Shown piece after piece: positions 1 through 7,894 of a stretch of DNA of 64,000 nucleotides. The notes beneath the pieces are model-generated. The model had not been told where the DNA came from and did not search any database. It saw nothing but the letters and a program-made list of their open reading frames with translations. Within the stretch, counting starts at the first letter, position 1. Each line of letters opens with the position of its first letter. The position numbers were made by a program, and so were the translations under genes. The stretch lies in the NCBI RefSeq assembly GCF_009834185.1, contig NZ_CP047173.1:1116001-1180000 (forward strand). The letters run 5' to 3'. The stretch is from Rathayibacter sp. VKM Ac-2760. GTDB lineage: Bacteria; Actinomycetota; Actinomycetes; Actinomycetales; Microbacteriaceae.

Positions 1-381
1 TCGGCGTTCGGCACCTATCTGCTCTCCAGCGTCTACGGCACCTTCCCGAAGGAGATCCTCGAGGCCGCGGCGCTCGACGGCGCCTCGAAGTGGCAGGTGC
101 TCACCCGGGTGATCGTGCCGATCTCGCGACCGACCCTCTCGGTGCTGATGATCTTCTTCTTCATCTGGACCTGGAACGAGTTCCTCATCCCGCTGGTCTT
201 CCTGGTGAGCGACGCGACGCAGACCGTCCCGATCGCGATCTCCAGCCTCCAGGGCGACAAGATCATGGACGTCACGACGACCAGTGCGAGCGCCCTGCTG
301 GGCCTGCTGCCGACGCTGATCTTCTTCCTGATCTTCCAGCGCACGCTCACCCGCGGCATCACCGCCGGCGCGGTCAAGTAA
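1..381 (+). CDS. Carbohydrate ABC transporter permease (MalG-type), 3' part only
   Basis: The reading frame is open from the first base of the window and ends with TAA at 379-381, so only the last 126 residues are present. They contain the cytoplasmic EAA loop of binding-protein-dependent permeases (EILEAAALDGASKWQVL, then IVPISRP), which docks on the ATPase, followed by hydrophobic membrane segments and a C-terminal end typical of MalG-like subunits (RTLTRGITAGAVK). The GH31 glycosidase starts 36 bp downstream on the same strand, so the transporter probably imports the oligosaccharide or xyloside that this enzyme hydrolyses. The substrate cannot be read from the sequence. The family call is secure; the 5' end lies outside the window. 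Confidence 0.93.
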   Translation, partial: SAFGTYLLSSVYGTFPKEILEAAALDGASKWQVLTRVIVPISRPTLSVLMIFFFIWTWNEFLIPLVFLVSDATQTVPIAISSLQGDKIMDVTTTSASALLGLLPTLIFFLIFQRTLTRGITAGAVK

Positions 382-416
382 CCGCCGCCCCTTCCGCATC
401 AGAAAGGCACCACCGC

Positions 417-2636
417 ATGAAGTTCACCGACGGGTTCTGGCAGACGAGGGCCGGATTCACCGCCCTCTTCGCGCAGGAGGCCTACGACATCCGCTCGCAC
501 GGCTCCTCGCTCGAGGTCATCGCCCCGACCAAGGTCATCGAGGGTCGCGGCGACGTGCTGAACCGGCCGACACTGACCGTCACCGTGTCCTCGCCGGCCG
601 AGGGCGTCGCGAAGGTCCGGATCGAGCACTGGCGCGGCACCGCCACCCGCGGCGGCTTCGACCTGGTCGACGGCGCGGTCGGCGAGGCGAGCGTCACGGA
701 GGCGGGCGGCGTCCTGCGCACCGGCGACCTCGAGGTCCGCGTCGCACAGGGCGCGCCCTGGTCGCTCGAGTTCTGGGACACCGCGACGAGCACCCGCCTC
801 ACCGGCTCCGGGCACAAGGCCGAGGGCTACCTCACCGGACCCGACGGCGCCGCCTACCTGCACGAGCAGCTCGACCTCGGCGTCGGCGAGCTCGTCTACG
901 GCCTGGGCGAGCGCTTCGGCCCGTTCGTCAAGAACGGCCAGACGGTCGACGTCTGGAACGCCGACGGCGGCACCTCCTCCGAGCAGGCCTACAAGAACGT
1001 CCCCTTCTACCTCTCCAGCCGCGGCTACGGCGTGCTCGTCAACGACCCGGGACTGGTCTCGTTCGAGATCGGCTCCGAGTCGGTCGAGCGCGTGCAGTTC
1101 TCCGTCGGCGGCGAGGCGCTGGAGTACCTGGTGATCCAGGGCCCCACCAAGAAGGACGTGCTCCGCCGCTACACCGGCCTGGCCGGCCGCCCCGCGATCG
1201 TCCCCGCCTGGAGCTACGGCCTCTGGCTGACCACCAGCTTCACCACCAGCTACGACGAGGAGACGGTCAACTCCTTCATCGACGGCTTCGCCGAGCGTGA
1301 GCTGCCGCTGTCGGCCTTCCACTTCGACTGCTTCTGGATGCGCGAGTTCCAGTGGACCGACCTGGAGTGGGACCCGCGCACCTTCCCGGACCCGGAGGGC
1401 ATCCTCGCCCGCCTGCACGAGCGCGGCCTGCGCACCTGCGTCTGGATCAACCCCTACATCGGCCAGGCCTCCGCGCTGTTCGAGGAGGGCCGGGAGAAGG
1501 GCTACCTGCTGCGCACGACCGCGGGCGACGTCTGGCAGTGGGACCTCTGGGTGGCCGGCATGGCGCTGATCGACTTCACGAACCCGGAGGCGACCCGCTG
1601 GTTCCAGGACAAGCTGCGCGTCCTGGTCCGCCAGGGCGTCGACTCGTTCAAGACCGACTTCGGCGAGCGCATCCCGTCGGAGGGCGTGGCCTGGTTCGAC
1701 GGCTCCGACCCCGAGGGCATGCACAACTGGTACACCCAGCTCTACAACCGCGCGGTGTTCGACGTGCTGGAGGAGGAGCTCGGCGAGGGACGCGCGGCGC
1801 TCTTCGCCCGCAGCGCCACGGTCGGCGGGCAGGCGCTGCCGGTGCACTGGGGCGGCGACAACACCTCCTCCTACGTCTCGATGGCGGAGACCCTGCGCGG
1901 CGGGCTCTCGCTCGCGCTCGGCGGGTTCGCCTTCTGGGCGCACGACATCGGGGGCTTCGAGGGCACGCCCGACCCGGGGGTCTTCAAGCGCTGGCTCGCC
2001 TTCGGCCTGCTCTCCTCGCACTCGCGGCTGCACGGCTCGTCGTCGGTCCGCGTGCCGTGGGCGTTCGACGAGGAGGCCGTCGACGTCACGCGCCTCTTCA
2101 CCCGGCTGAAGCTCTCGCTGATGCCCTACCTCACCGCGGCGGGGGCGGAGGCGGCGCGCACCGGCACACCGGTCATGCGGCCGATGACGCTCGAGTTCGA
2201 GGACGACCGCAACGCGGCGCACCTCGACACGCAGTACATGCTCGGGCACGACCTGCTGGTGGCGCCGGTCTTCACTCCGGACGGCTCGGTCGAGTTCTAC
2301 CTGCCTCGCGGGCGCTGGACGAGCTGGTGGACCGGCGAGACGATCGACTCGACGGGGGAGTGGCGCCGGGAGGTGCACGGCTTCGACTCGCTGCCGCTCT
2401 ACGTCCGCGAGGGCGCGGTGATCCCGGTCGGCGCGCGCAGCGACGTCGCCGAGTACGACTACGTCGACGGGCTCGAGCTCCGCGTGTTCCCGGGCGCGGA
2501 CGGCGAGACGGTCGTCCGGGTGCCGGCGCACGACTCCGGCGCGGAGACGGTGTTCACGGTGACCCGTTCAGGTGACGACGTGAGTGTCGACGCGCCCGCC
2601 GGCGGCACCTGGACCTGGACCCGGGCGGGGGCCTGA
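417..2636 (+). CDS. yicI: Glycoside hydrolase family 31, alpha-xylosidase/alpha-glucosidase (YicI-like)
   Basis: A 739-residue cytoplasmic glycosidase with no signal peptide. The N-terminal beta-sandwich precedes the catalytic barrel. The GH31 nucleophile is Asp414 in FKTDFGE, and the acid/base is Asp481 in HWGGDNTSS, both at positions close to those of E. coli YicI. YicI-type enzymes release alpha-xylose from xylosides and retain configuration; alpha-glucosidase activity is the alternative. The ATG at 417 is chosen because AGAAAGG lies just upstream and the protein begins MKFTDGFW, a usual YicI-type start. It follows the ABC permease closely and a ROK regulator lies downstream, so this looks like the end of a sugar-uptake operon. 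Family assignment is firm; substrate is inferred. Confidence 0.93.
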   Translation: MKFTDGFWQTRAGFTALFAQEAYDIRSHGSSLEVIAPTKVIEGRGDVLNRPTLTVTVSSPAEGVAKVRIEHWRGTATRGGFDLVDGAVGEASVTEAGGVLRTGDLEVRVAQGAPWSLEFWDTATSTRLTGSGHKAEGYLTGPDGAAYLHEQLDLGVGELVYGLGERFGPFVKNGQTVDVWNADGGTSSEQAYKNVPFYLSSRGYGVLVNDPGLVSFEIGSESVERVQFSVGGEALEYLVIQGPTKKDVLRRYTGLAGRPAIVPAWSYGLWLTTSFTTSYDEETVNSFIDGFAERELPLSAFHFDCFWMREFQWTDLEWDPRTFPDPEGILARLHERGLRTCVWINPYIGQASALFEEGREKGYLLRTTAGDVWQWDLWVAGMALIDFTNPEATRWFQDKLRVLVRQGVDSFKTDFGERIPSEGVAWFDGSDPEGMHNWYTQLYNRAVFDVLEEELGEGRAALFARSATVGGQALPVHWGGDNTSSYVSMAETLRGGLSLALGGFAFWAHDIGGFEGTPDPGVFKRWLAFGLLSSHSRLHGSSSVRVPWAFDEEAVDVTRLFTRLKLSLMPYLTAAGAEAARTGTPVMRPMTLEFEDDRNAAHLDTQYMLGHDLLVAPVFTPDGSVEFYLPRGRWTSWWTGETIDSTGEWRREVHGFDSLPLYVREGAVIPVGARSDVAEYDYVDGLELRVFPGADGETVVRVPAHDSGAETVFTVTRSGDDVSVDAPAGGTWTWTRAGA

Positions 2637-2648
2637 CCGACGAGGACC

Positions 2649-2723
2649 GCGCACAACGTCAGCGGTGAGAGGGGTCCCTCCCCTGTGGAGCGAGGGACCC
2701 CCTTCTCAGCTGACGTTGTGCGC
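2649..2723. terminator. Long hairpin between the GH31 and ROK genes
   Basis: GCGCACAACGTCAGC at 2649-2663 is repeated in inverted form at 2709-2723. Inside it GGGGTCCCTC pairs with GAGGGACCCC, giving a stem of about 30 bp with small bulges. It begins 12 bp after the GH31 stop. There is no long T tract, as is common for actinobacterial terminators. The termination function is inferred from position and structure. Confidence 0.7.
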
Positions 2724-2746
2724 CGAGCACGGACCGCACCCGCGGA

Positions 2747-2752
2747 TAGGCT
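2747..2752 (+). promoter_or_regulatory. Probable -10 box of the ROK regulator gene
   Basis: TAGGCT fits the actinobacterial TANNNT -10 pattern. An in-frame GTG lies 7 nt downstream at 2760, so transcription may start at that GTG. The alternative ATG at 2781 has an AGAGGAG ribosome site 8 nt upstream. The promoter therefore allows either a leaderless start or a 21-nt leader. Confidence 0.45.
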
Positions 2753-2780
2753 GGCGCCGGTGAGCAGAGGAGACCGCGGA

Positions 2781-3986
2781 ATGGCCGAGATCGCGACGCG
2801 CGGCAACAACCTCGACCGGGTCCGCCGGCACAACCTCTCCGCGCTCCTGCGCCTCGTGCACCGCGGCGGCCCGCGCTCCCGTTCGCAGCTGACCCGCCTC
2901 ACCGGGCTCAACCGCTCCACCATCGCCGCCCTCGTCGGCGAGCTGGTCGAGCTGGGCGTCGTGCGCGAGCTGCAGCCCGAGACCGTCAATCAGGTCGGCC
3001 GGCCGAGCCCGATCGTCCTCGCCGATCCGCGGGTCGTCGCGATCGCGGTGAACCCGGAGATCGACGCCGTGACGGTCGCCGTCGTCGGCCTCGACGCGGA
3101 GGTGCGCCGCCGCATCCGCCGCACCGCCGCCGTGCCGAGCGCCGAGGCCGCGGCCCGGCTCGCGGCCGGTGCGATCGCCGAGCTCGTCGCCGAGCTGCCG
3201 GCCGACGCCCGCACCGTCGGCATCGGAGTCGCGGTGCCGGGGCTCGTCCGCGACGCCGACGGTCTGGTCCGGGTCGGGCCGCACCTCGGCTGGACCGACG
3301 AGCCGTTCTCGCGCATGCTCGCCGAGGCGACCGGGCTGCCCGTGCTGTCCGCGAACGACGCGAACCTCGGCGCGCTCGCCGAGAGCGTGCTCGGCGCCGG
3401 CCGCGAGGTCTCGCACCTCGTCTACCTCAACGGCGGCGCGAGCGGCGTCGGCGCCGGCGTCATCGTGGGCGGCGCTCCGCTGCACGGGATCGACGGCTAC
3501 GCCGGCGAGATCGGCCACACCCTCGTCAACAGCGCGGGCGTCGACTGCCACTGCGGGGCCGTCGGCTGCCTCGAGACCGAGGTCGGCCGCGCAGAGCTGC
3601 TGCGGGTGCTCGGGCTCGACGAGAGCGAGCGGCTCGAGGAGGCGCTCGCCGCCTCCGGCGACCCCGCGGTCCGCGCGGAGGTGGAGCGGCAGCTGGGGCA
3701 CCTCGCCGTCGCGCTGCGCAACGTCGTCAACATCTTCAATCCGCAGCTGGTGGTGCTGGGCGGGTTCCTCGGCGCGCTCGTCGGCGTCGCACCCGGCTTC
3801 CTCGAGGGGCGCCTGGCACGGGGCGGGCCGTTCCGGGTGGCGCTCGACTCGGTGCGCATCGCCCGCACCGAGCTCGGCGGCGACCTGCTGATGCTCGGCG
3901 CGGCCGAGCTCGCCTTCGAAGGGCTGCTCGCCGATCCGCTCGCCGCCGCGCTGCACCCGGCCGGCGGGGCGCAGCCCGCGGCCTGA
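2781..3986 (+). CDS. ROK-family transcriptional regulator
   Basis: A protein of 401 residues. The N-terminal winged helix-turn-helix (about residues 10-70, with SRSQLTRLTGLNRSTIAALV) is followed by a sugar-kinase-fold ROK domain. The ROK zinc motif is present (GHTLVNSAGVDCHCGAVGC, with His and three Cys). The adjacent permease and glycosidase suggest that it represses this sugar operon and is relieved by the sugar or sugar phosphate. Start at ATG 2781 is supported by AGAGGAG; GTG 2760 would add seven residues (MSRGDRG). Family call is secure; the effector is unknown. Confidence 0.92.
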   Translation: MAEIATRGNNLDRVRRHNLSALLRLVHRGGPRSRSQLTRLTGLNRSTIAALVGELVELGVVRELQPETVNQVGRPSPIVLADPRVVAIAVNPEIDAVTVAVVGLDAEVRRRIRRTAAVPSAEAAARLAAGAIAELVAELPADARTVGIGVAVPGLVRDADGLVRVGPHLGWTDEPFSRMLAEATGLPVLSANDANLGALAESVLGAGREVSHLVYLNGGASGVGAGVIVGGAPLHGIDGYAGEIGHTLVNSAGVDCHCGAVGCLETEVGRAELLRVLGLDESERLEEALAASGDPAVRAEVERQLGHLAVALRNVVNIFNPQLVVLGGFLGALVGVAPGFLEGRLARGGPFRVALDSVRIARTELGGDLLMLGAAELAFEGLLADPLAAALHPAGGAQPAA

Positions 3987-4039
3987 GCGGGAGCCGGAGC
4001 ATCTGCGCCTCATCGAGCGGGGGCCCTTGCGCGACACCG

Positions 4040-4055
4040 ATCGAATTGATTCGAT
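4040..4055. promoter_or_regulatory. Perfect 16-bp palindrome upstream of the MFS gene
   Basis: ATCGAATTGATTCGAT is a perfect 7-2-7 inverted repeat in unusually AT-rich DNA, 100 bp before the MFS start and 53 bp after the ROK stop. Size and symmetry suit a dimeric repressor (ROK or MarR type). No regulator of the MarR type is adjacent, so the ROK protein encoded just upstream is one candidate. The function is inference. Confidence 0.45.
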
Positions 4056-4155
4056 AGTCGAGGAATGAATCCGCCCGCCCGCCGCTTGGCGGTAGGGGCG
4101 ATGCTCGTCCGCCGCTCCCTCCCCTCCTCCGCTCTGCGCTCCGCAGGAAGGCTCC

Positions 4156-5421
4156 GTGACCTCTCTCGCCTCCACCCCCACCGGCTCGACCCCCGTGCAC
4201 CGGCACGCGGGCGACGCCCTGACCAAACGGCAGCGCCTCGTCTACGTGATCGTGCTCGGGGCGCTCACCGCGCTCGGCCCGTTCACGATCGACCTCTACC
4301 TCCCCGCCTTCCCCGCGCTGCAGAGCGAGCTGAGCGTGTCGGAGGCGGCGGTCCAGCTGACGCTCACCGGCACCACCCTCGGCTTCGCCCTCGGGCAGCT
4401 GGTCGTCGGCCCGTGGAGCGACGTGGTCGGCCGGCGCCTGCCGATCCTGCTGGCGACCTCGCTGCACGTGCTGGCCTGCATCGGCGCCGCTTTCGCGCCC
4501 GAGATCGTCTCGCTCGGCGTCTTCCGCTTCCTGATGGGCGCCGGAGCCGCGGCGGGCGGCGTCGTCGCGATGGCGATGGTCCGCGACCTCTTCGGCGGCC
4601 GGCCGCTGGTGAAGATGCTGTCGCGCCTCGCCCTGGTCTCCGGCCTGGCGCCGGTGCTCGCCCCGGTCATCGGCTCGCAGCTGCTGCTGGTGATGGACTG
4701 GCGCGGCATCTTCGTCTTCCTCGCCGCCTACGGGCTGATCGTCATGGTCGCCGTCGCGGTGCTGATCGTCGAGACGCGGCCGCGGATCGCGCGCGCCGAC
4801 CGCGACTCGCGCTCCCTCGTGCAGCGCTACCGGGCCGTGCTCAGCGACCGGGTCTTCGTCGGCGTCGCGGTGATCGGCGGCATGACCTTCGGCGGGCTGT
4901 TCACCTACCTCTCCAGCTCGTCCTTCCTCTTCCAGGGGCTCTACGGACTGGACGCGCAGCAGTACGGGCTGCTCTTCGCGGTCAACTCGCTCGGTGTCGT
5001 CGCGGGCGTCCAGGCGTCGTCCTTCCTCAGCCGCCGGGGCGTCGGACCGCAGTGGATCCTCGCGATCACCACGGTCACGCTGCTCGTCACGGCCGGGCTG
5101 ATCGCGCTGTTCGACGTGCTCGGCTTCGGCATCTGGGGCACCCTCGTGCCGCTCTGGTTCTTCATCGCCTCCTGCGGCTTCAGCTTCCCGTGCGTGCAGG
5201 TGCTCGGCCTGGTCAACCACGGCCGCGAGGCGGGCACCGCGGCGTCGCTGCTCGGCGCGGTCAACTTCGGCACCGCCGGCATCCTGTCGCCGCTGTCCGG
5301 TCTGTTCGGCGTCGAGTCGGCCGTGCCGATGGCCCTCGTGATGATGGGCACCGCCGCCGTGTCGATCGTCGCGCTCTGGCTGATCGTCCGCCCGCGCACG
5401 GTGCCGGCCCTGCAGGACTGA
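4156..5421 (+). CDS. MFS transporter, Bcr/CflA drug-resistance type
   Basis: A 421-residue inner-membrane protein with twelve hydrophobic segments. TM1 reads FTIDLYLPAFPALQ, the signature of the Bcr/CflA drug:H+ antiporter branch, and the loop 2-3 motif A appears as GQLVVGPWSDVVGRR. The start is GTG 4156, preceded by AGGAAGG. Bcr/CflA members export bicyclomycin, chloramphenicol or related compounds; the substrate here is unknown. It is followed directly by a CCCG-rich microsatellite and array A, with no obvious co-transcribed partner. The palindrome at 4040-4055 may control it. Confidence 0.92.
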   Translation: MTSLASTPTGSTPVHRHAGDALTKRQRLVYVIVLGALTALGPFTIDLYLPAFPALQSELSVSEAAVQLTLTGTTLGFALGQLVVGPWSDVVGRRLPILLATSLHVLACIGAAFAPEIVSLGVFRFLMGAGAAAGGVVAMAMVRDLFGGRPLVKMLSRLALVSGLAPVLAPVIGSQLLLVMDWRGIFVFLAAYGLIVMVAVAVLIVETRPRIARADRDSRSLVQRYRAVLSDRVFVGVAVIGGMTFGGLFTYLSSSSFLFQGLYGLDAQQYGLLFAVNSLGVVAGVQASSFLSRRGVGPQWILAITTVTLLVTAGLIALFDVLGFGIWGTLVPLWFFIASCGFSFPCVQVLGLVNHGREAGTAASLLGAVNFGTAGILSPLSGLFGVESAVPMALVMMGTAAVSIVALWLIVRPRTVPALQD

Positions 5422-5422
5422 G

Positions 5423-5487
5423 CCCGCCCGCCCGCCCGCCCGTCCGTCCGTCCGCCCGTCCGTCGGCCCGCCCGCCCGTCCGCCCGA
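5423..5487. repeat. Tetranucleotide microsatellite (CCCG/TCCG)
   Basis: Immediately after the MFS stop, about 65 bp consist of CCCG and TCCG units with few interruptions. It lies between the MFS stop codon and the 92-bp array. It codes for nothing recognisable. Confidence 0.8.
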
Positions 5488-5492
5488 CCTCC

Positions 5493-6136
5493 GGCTCGCA
5501 GAACCGGCCTCGGCTCGCGGAATCGGTCGGATTCGACGAGCCGGACGTGGTTCCGCGAGCCGGAGGTCCCCGTGGTAGACCTCGGGCTCGCGGAATCGGC
5601 TTCGGCTCGCGGAAATGCGCCGCTTCGACGTGCCGGACGTGTTTCTGCGTGCCGGAGGTCCTCGCGGCAGACCTCGGGCTCGCGGAATCGGCTTCGGCTC
5701 GCGGAAATGCGCCGCTTCGACGTGCCGGACGTGTTTCTGCGTGCCGGAGGTCCTCGCGGCAGACCTCGGGCTCGTGGAATCGGCTTCGGCTCGCGGAATT
5801 GCGCCGATCCGACGTGCCGGACGCGTTTCCGCGTGCCGGAGGTCCCCGCGGCAGACCTCGGGCTCGTAAAACCGGCTCCGGCTCGCGGAAACGCGCCGAT
5901 TCGACGTGCCGGACGTGTTTCCGCGTGCCGGAGGTGTCCGCGGCAGACCTCGGGCTCGCGGAATCGGCTCCGGCTCGCGGAAACGCGCCGATTCGACGTG
6001 CCGGACGTGTTTCCGCGTGCCGGAGGTGTCCGCGGCGGACCTCGGGCTCGTAAATCCACCTTCGGCTCGCACAAACGCGCCGATCCGACGTGCCGGACGC
6101 GATTCCGCGAGCCCGACCTCGCCGCCCCGCCCGCAA
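5493..6136 (+). repeat. Array A: seven tandem units with a 92-bp period
   Basis: GGCTCG recurs at 5493, 5585, 5677, 5769, 5861, 5953 and 6045, exactly 92 bp apart. The stretch from 5422 to 6176 contains no gene; open frames on both strands here are by-products of composition, since 92 is not a multiple of three and each unit shifts the frame. Each unit holds two forward elements (GGCTCG-type, offset 19 bp) and two near-complementary elements (CGTGCCGGA or CGAGCCGGA, also offset 19 bp). Units differ from each other by several substitutions and the last unit is degenerate. Arrays B and C have the same period and element phases. Confidence 0.93.
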
Positions 6137-6176
6137 CCCCCAGCGCGTGAACGCCCGGTGACGGCATCATGTCCGG

Positions 6177-6959
6177 ATGGATCCTCGCCACGACCCCCTG
6201 AAGACCGAGCCCGGCGTCGCCCAGCCCGACGCCGTGCAGCGCGAGCGCCTCCACCAGCGCGCCCCGTCCGACGACGTCGTCGCGAAGGTCCTCTCCACCG
6301 AGGCCGCCCGCCACGTCTCGCGCCGCTGGCCGCTGATCTCCGCCTCGATCGCTCTGATCGTGACGATCGTCCTCGCCGTGATCATCGCCTTCCGCCCCAC
6401 CAGCGCGTTCTCGTTCGACGTCGAGTGGATGGACGAGATCGTCGAGCACCGCTCGACCGCCTGGGACGTCCCCGCCTTCATCATGAACACCGTCGGCGCC
6501 GGCGTCATCGGCACCGCGATCATCCCGGTCGCCATCATCATCGTCCTGCTCGTCTTCCGCCGCCGCTGGGCCGCCCTCTACTACGCGCTCGCCGCCCTCG
6601 TCAGCGTCGGCGCCACCCAGCTCGTGAAGGAGCTGGTCGGCCGCGCCCGCCCCGAGGACATGCTGGTCACCAGCGACTACGGCTCCTTCCCCTCCGGCCA
6701 CACCGCGAACGCCTCGACCACGGCGATGGTGCTCGCCCTGGTCTTCCCGCTGCTCTGGGTCTGGATCGCGGGCTTCCTCTACACCGTGGCGATGATGGCC
6801 AGCCGCACCTACCTCGGCGCGCACTGGCTCACCGACACCATCGGCGGCCTCCTGCTCGGGCTGGCCGTCGCCCTGATCGTCTGGGCGCCGCTCGCCGGCC
6901 GCCTGCGCACCGAGTCCGAGCTCCCGCACCCGCCGATCTGGGTCCGCACCTCGCGCTGA
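6177..6959 (+). CDS. PAP2-family membrane phosphatase
   Basis: A protein of 260 residues with about five hydrophobic segments and a charged cytoplasmic N terminus of about 45 residues. All three PAP2 motifs are present: KELVGRARP, SFPSGHTAN (PSGH) and SRTYLGAHWLTD. PAP2 enzymes remove phosphate from lipid phosphates such as phosphatidate or undecaprenyl diphosphate. The substrate is not determined by the sequence. It stands alone after array A and converges on the MTHFR-like gene. Confidence 0.9.
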   Translation: MDPRHDPLKTEPGVAQPDAVQRERLHQRAPSDDVVAKVLSTEAARHVSRRWPLISASIALIVTIVLAVIIAFRPTSAFSFDVEWMDEIVEHRSTAWDVPAFIMNTVGAGVIGTAIIPVAIIIVLLVFRRRWAALYYALAALVSVGATQLVKELVGRARPEDMLVTSDYGSFPSGHTANASTTAMVLALVFPLLWVWIAGFLYTVAMMASRTYLGAHWLTDTIGGLLLGLAVALIVWAPLAGRLRTESELPHPPIWVRTSR

Positions 6960-6970
6960 CCCCCTCCTCC

Positions 6971-7029
6971 GCGAGATGCCACTTATGAGCGCGACACGCC
7001 GGGAGAAGCGCTCACAAGTGGCATCTCGC
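6971..7029. terminator. Bidirectional hairpin between convergent PAP2 and MTHFR-like genes
   Basis: A 22-nt arm at 6971-6992 (begins GCGAGATGCCACTT) pairs with 7008-7029 with a single mismatch and a 15-nt loop. It lies in the 78-bp gap between two convergent stop codons, which fits a shared terminator. Confidence 0.75.
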
Positions 7030-7037
7030 GGCGGGCG

Positions 7038-7811
7038 TCAGAACGCGCGCAGGCCGTCGAGCTCGTTGAAGGTGTAGACGTGCAGGCCCGCGAGGCGCTC
7101 GCCCGCGGCCGCCTCGAGGCGTGCCACGAACGCGGTCGGGTCGAAGCGGCGGCCGCGCAGCAGCCCGCCGGCCACCGACGAGCTGCGCGCGAGGAAGCCG
7201 AGCGACGAGCCGACGCCGATCCGCGCGCCGAGCGTCAGCAGCCGCGCCCGCTCCACGGGCCCGGGGACACCGGCCCACAGCTCCGCGCCGATCCCTGACG
7301 TCCGGAGTCCGTCGGCGTACCGGACGACAGCGTTCACGTCGAAGCACATCTGCGTGACGATCCCGCGGAGGTACGGCGCCCGCTCACGCAGGTGCTTCGC
7401 GATGCTCTCATCGGAGAGGTGCGGGTGCCCCTCCGGATAGCCGGCGACGTCGATCGCCAGCTCGGGCCGCAGCTCGACGGCGTCGCGGATCAGCTCGAGG
7501 CTGGTCGAGTAGCTGCCGGCCGCACTCCTCGCGTCGCCCGAGATCACGAACGCCTCGTCGATCCCGGCGTCGCGCATCCGCCCGAGCGCGCGATCGAGGG
7601 CGCCGCGCCCGTCGACGTTCCGCGCCGCGAGGTGCGGCACGACGCGGAAGCCGCGGCGCGCGAGGTCGACCGCGGAGTCGACCGTCCGCTCCGTCCCGTG
7701 CTTCGGCAGGCTGGTGACGGTGAGCGTCACGGCCGCCGGGTCGGGGAACGCGCGCTCGGCGTCCTCGCCGATGCCGTCCGACGGGATGATCTCGAAGCGC
7801 GCCCTGGTCAC
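7038..7811 (-). CDS. Methylenetetrahydrofolate reductase-like protein
   Basis: A protein of 257 residues starting at GTG (7811). Segments follow the MetF TIM-barrel order: VTSLPKHG, VPHLAAR, FVISGD, DVAGYPEGHP, GIVTQMCFD and HVYTFNELDG. Canonical MetF reduces methylene-THF to methyl-THF with FAD. This protein is shorter than the usual 290-300 residues, chiefly at the N terminus, so it may be a divergent paralogue rather than the housekeeping enzyme. It is transcribed away from the nuclease-helicase gene. Fold is confident; exact reaction is moderate. Confidence 0.8.
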   Translation of the reverse strand: MTRARFEIIPSDGIGEDAERAFPDPAAVTLTVTSLPKHGTERTVDSAVDLARRGFRVVPHLAARNVDGRGALDRALGRMRDAGIDEAFVISGDARSAAGSYSTSLELIRDAVELRPELAIDVAGYPEGHPHLSDESIAKHLRERAPYLRGIVTQMCFDVNAVVRYADGLRTSGIGAELWAGVPGPVERARLLTLGARIGVGSSLGFLARSSSVAGGLLRGRRFDPTAFVARLEAAAGERLAGLHVYTFNELDGLRAF

Positions 7812-7894
7812 CGGCCCAGCCTCGCACGCGCCGGTGTCGGAGGGTCGCCCTACCCTGGAGGCGGTCGCCGCCCGGCGGCCGTGGAGGGAGCCGC

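Noticed and set aside
399..2531. Long open frame antisense to the GH31 gene
   Set aside because: Arg/Val/Asp-rich shadow of a GC-rich coding sequence; no family motif, while the sense strand has complete GH31 active sites.
5493..6136. CRISPR array
   Set aside because: The whole 92-bp unit repeats, with no unique spacers, and no cas genes are present in the window.
4941..6929. Long minus-strand frames through array A giving Arg/Ser-rich repeat proteins
   Set aside because: The 92-bp unit is not a multiple of three, so these frames cycle through all three phases. They lack stop codons only because of composition and run into antisense of two real genes.
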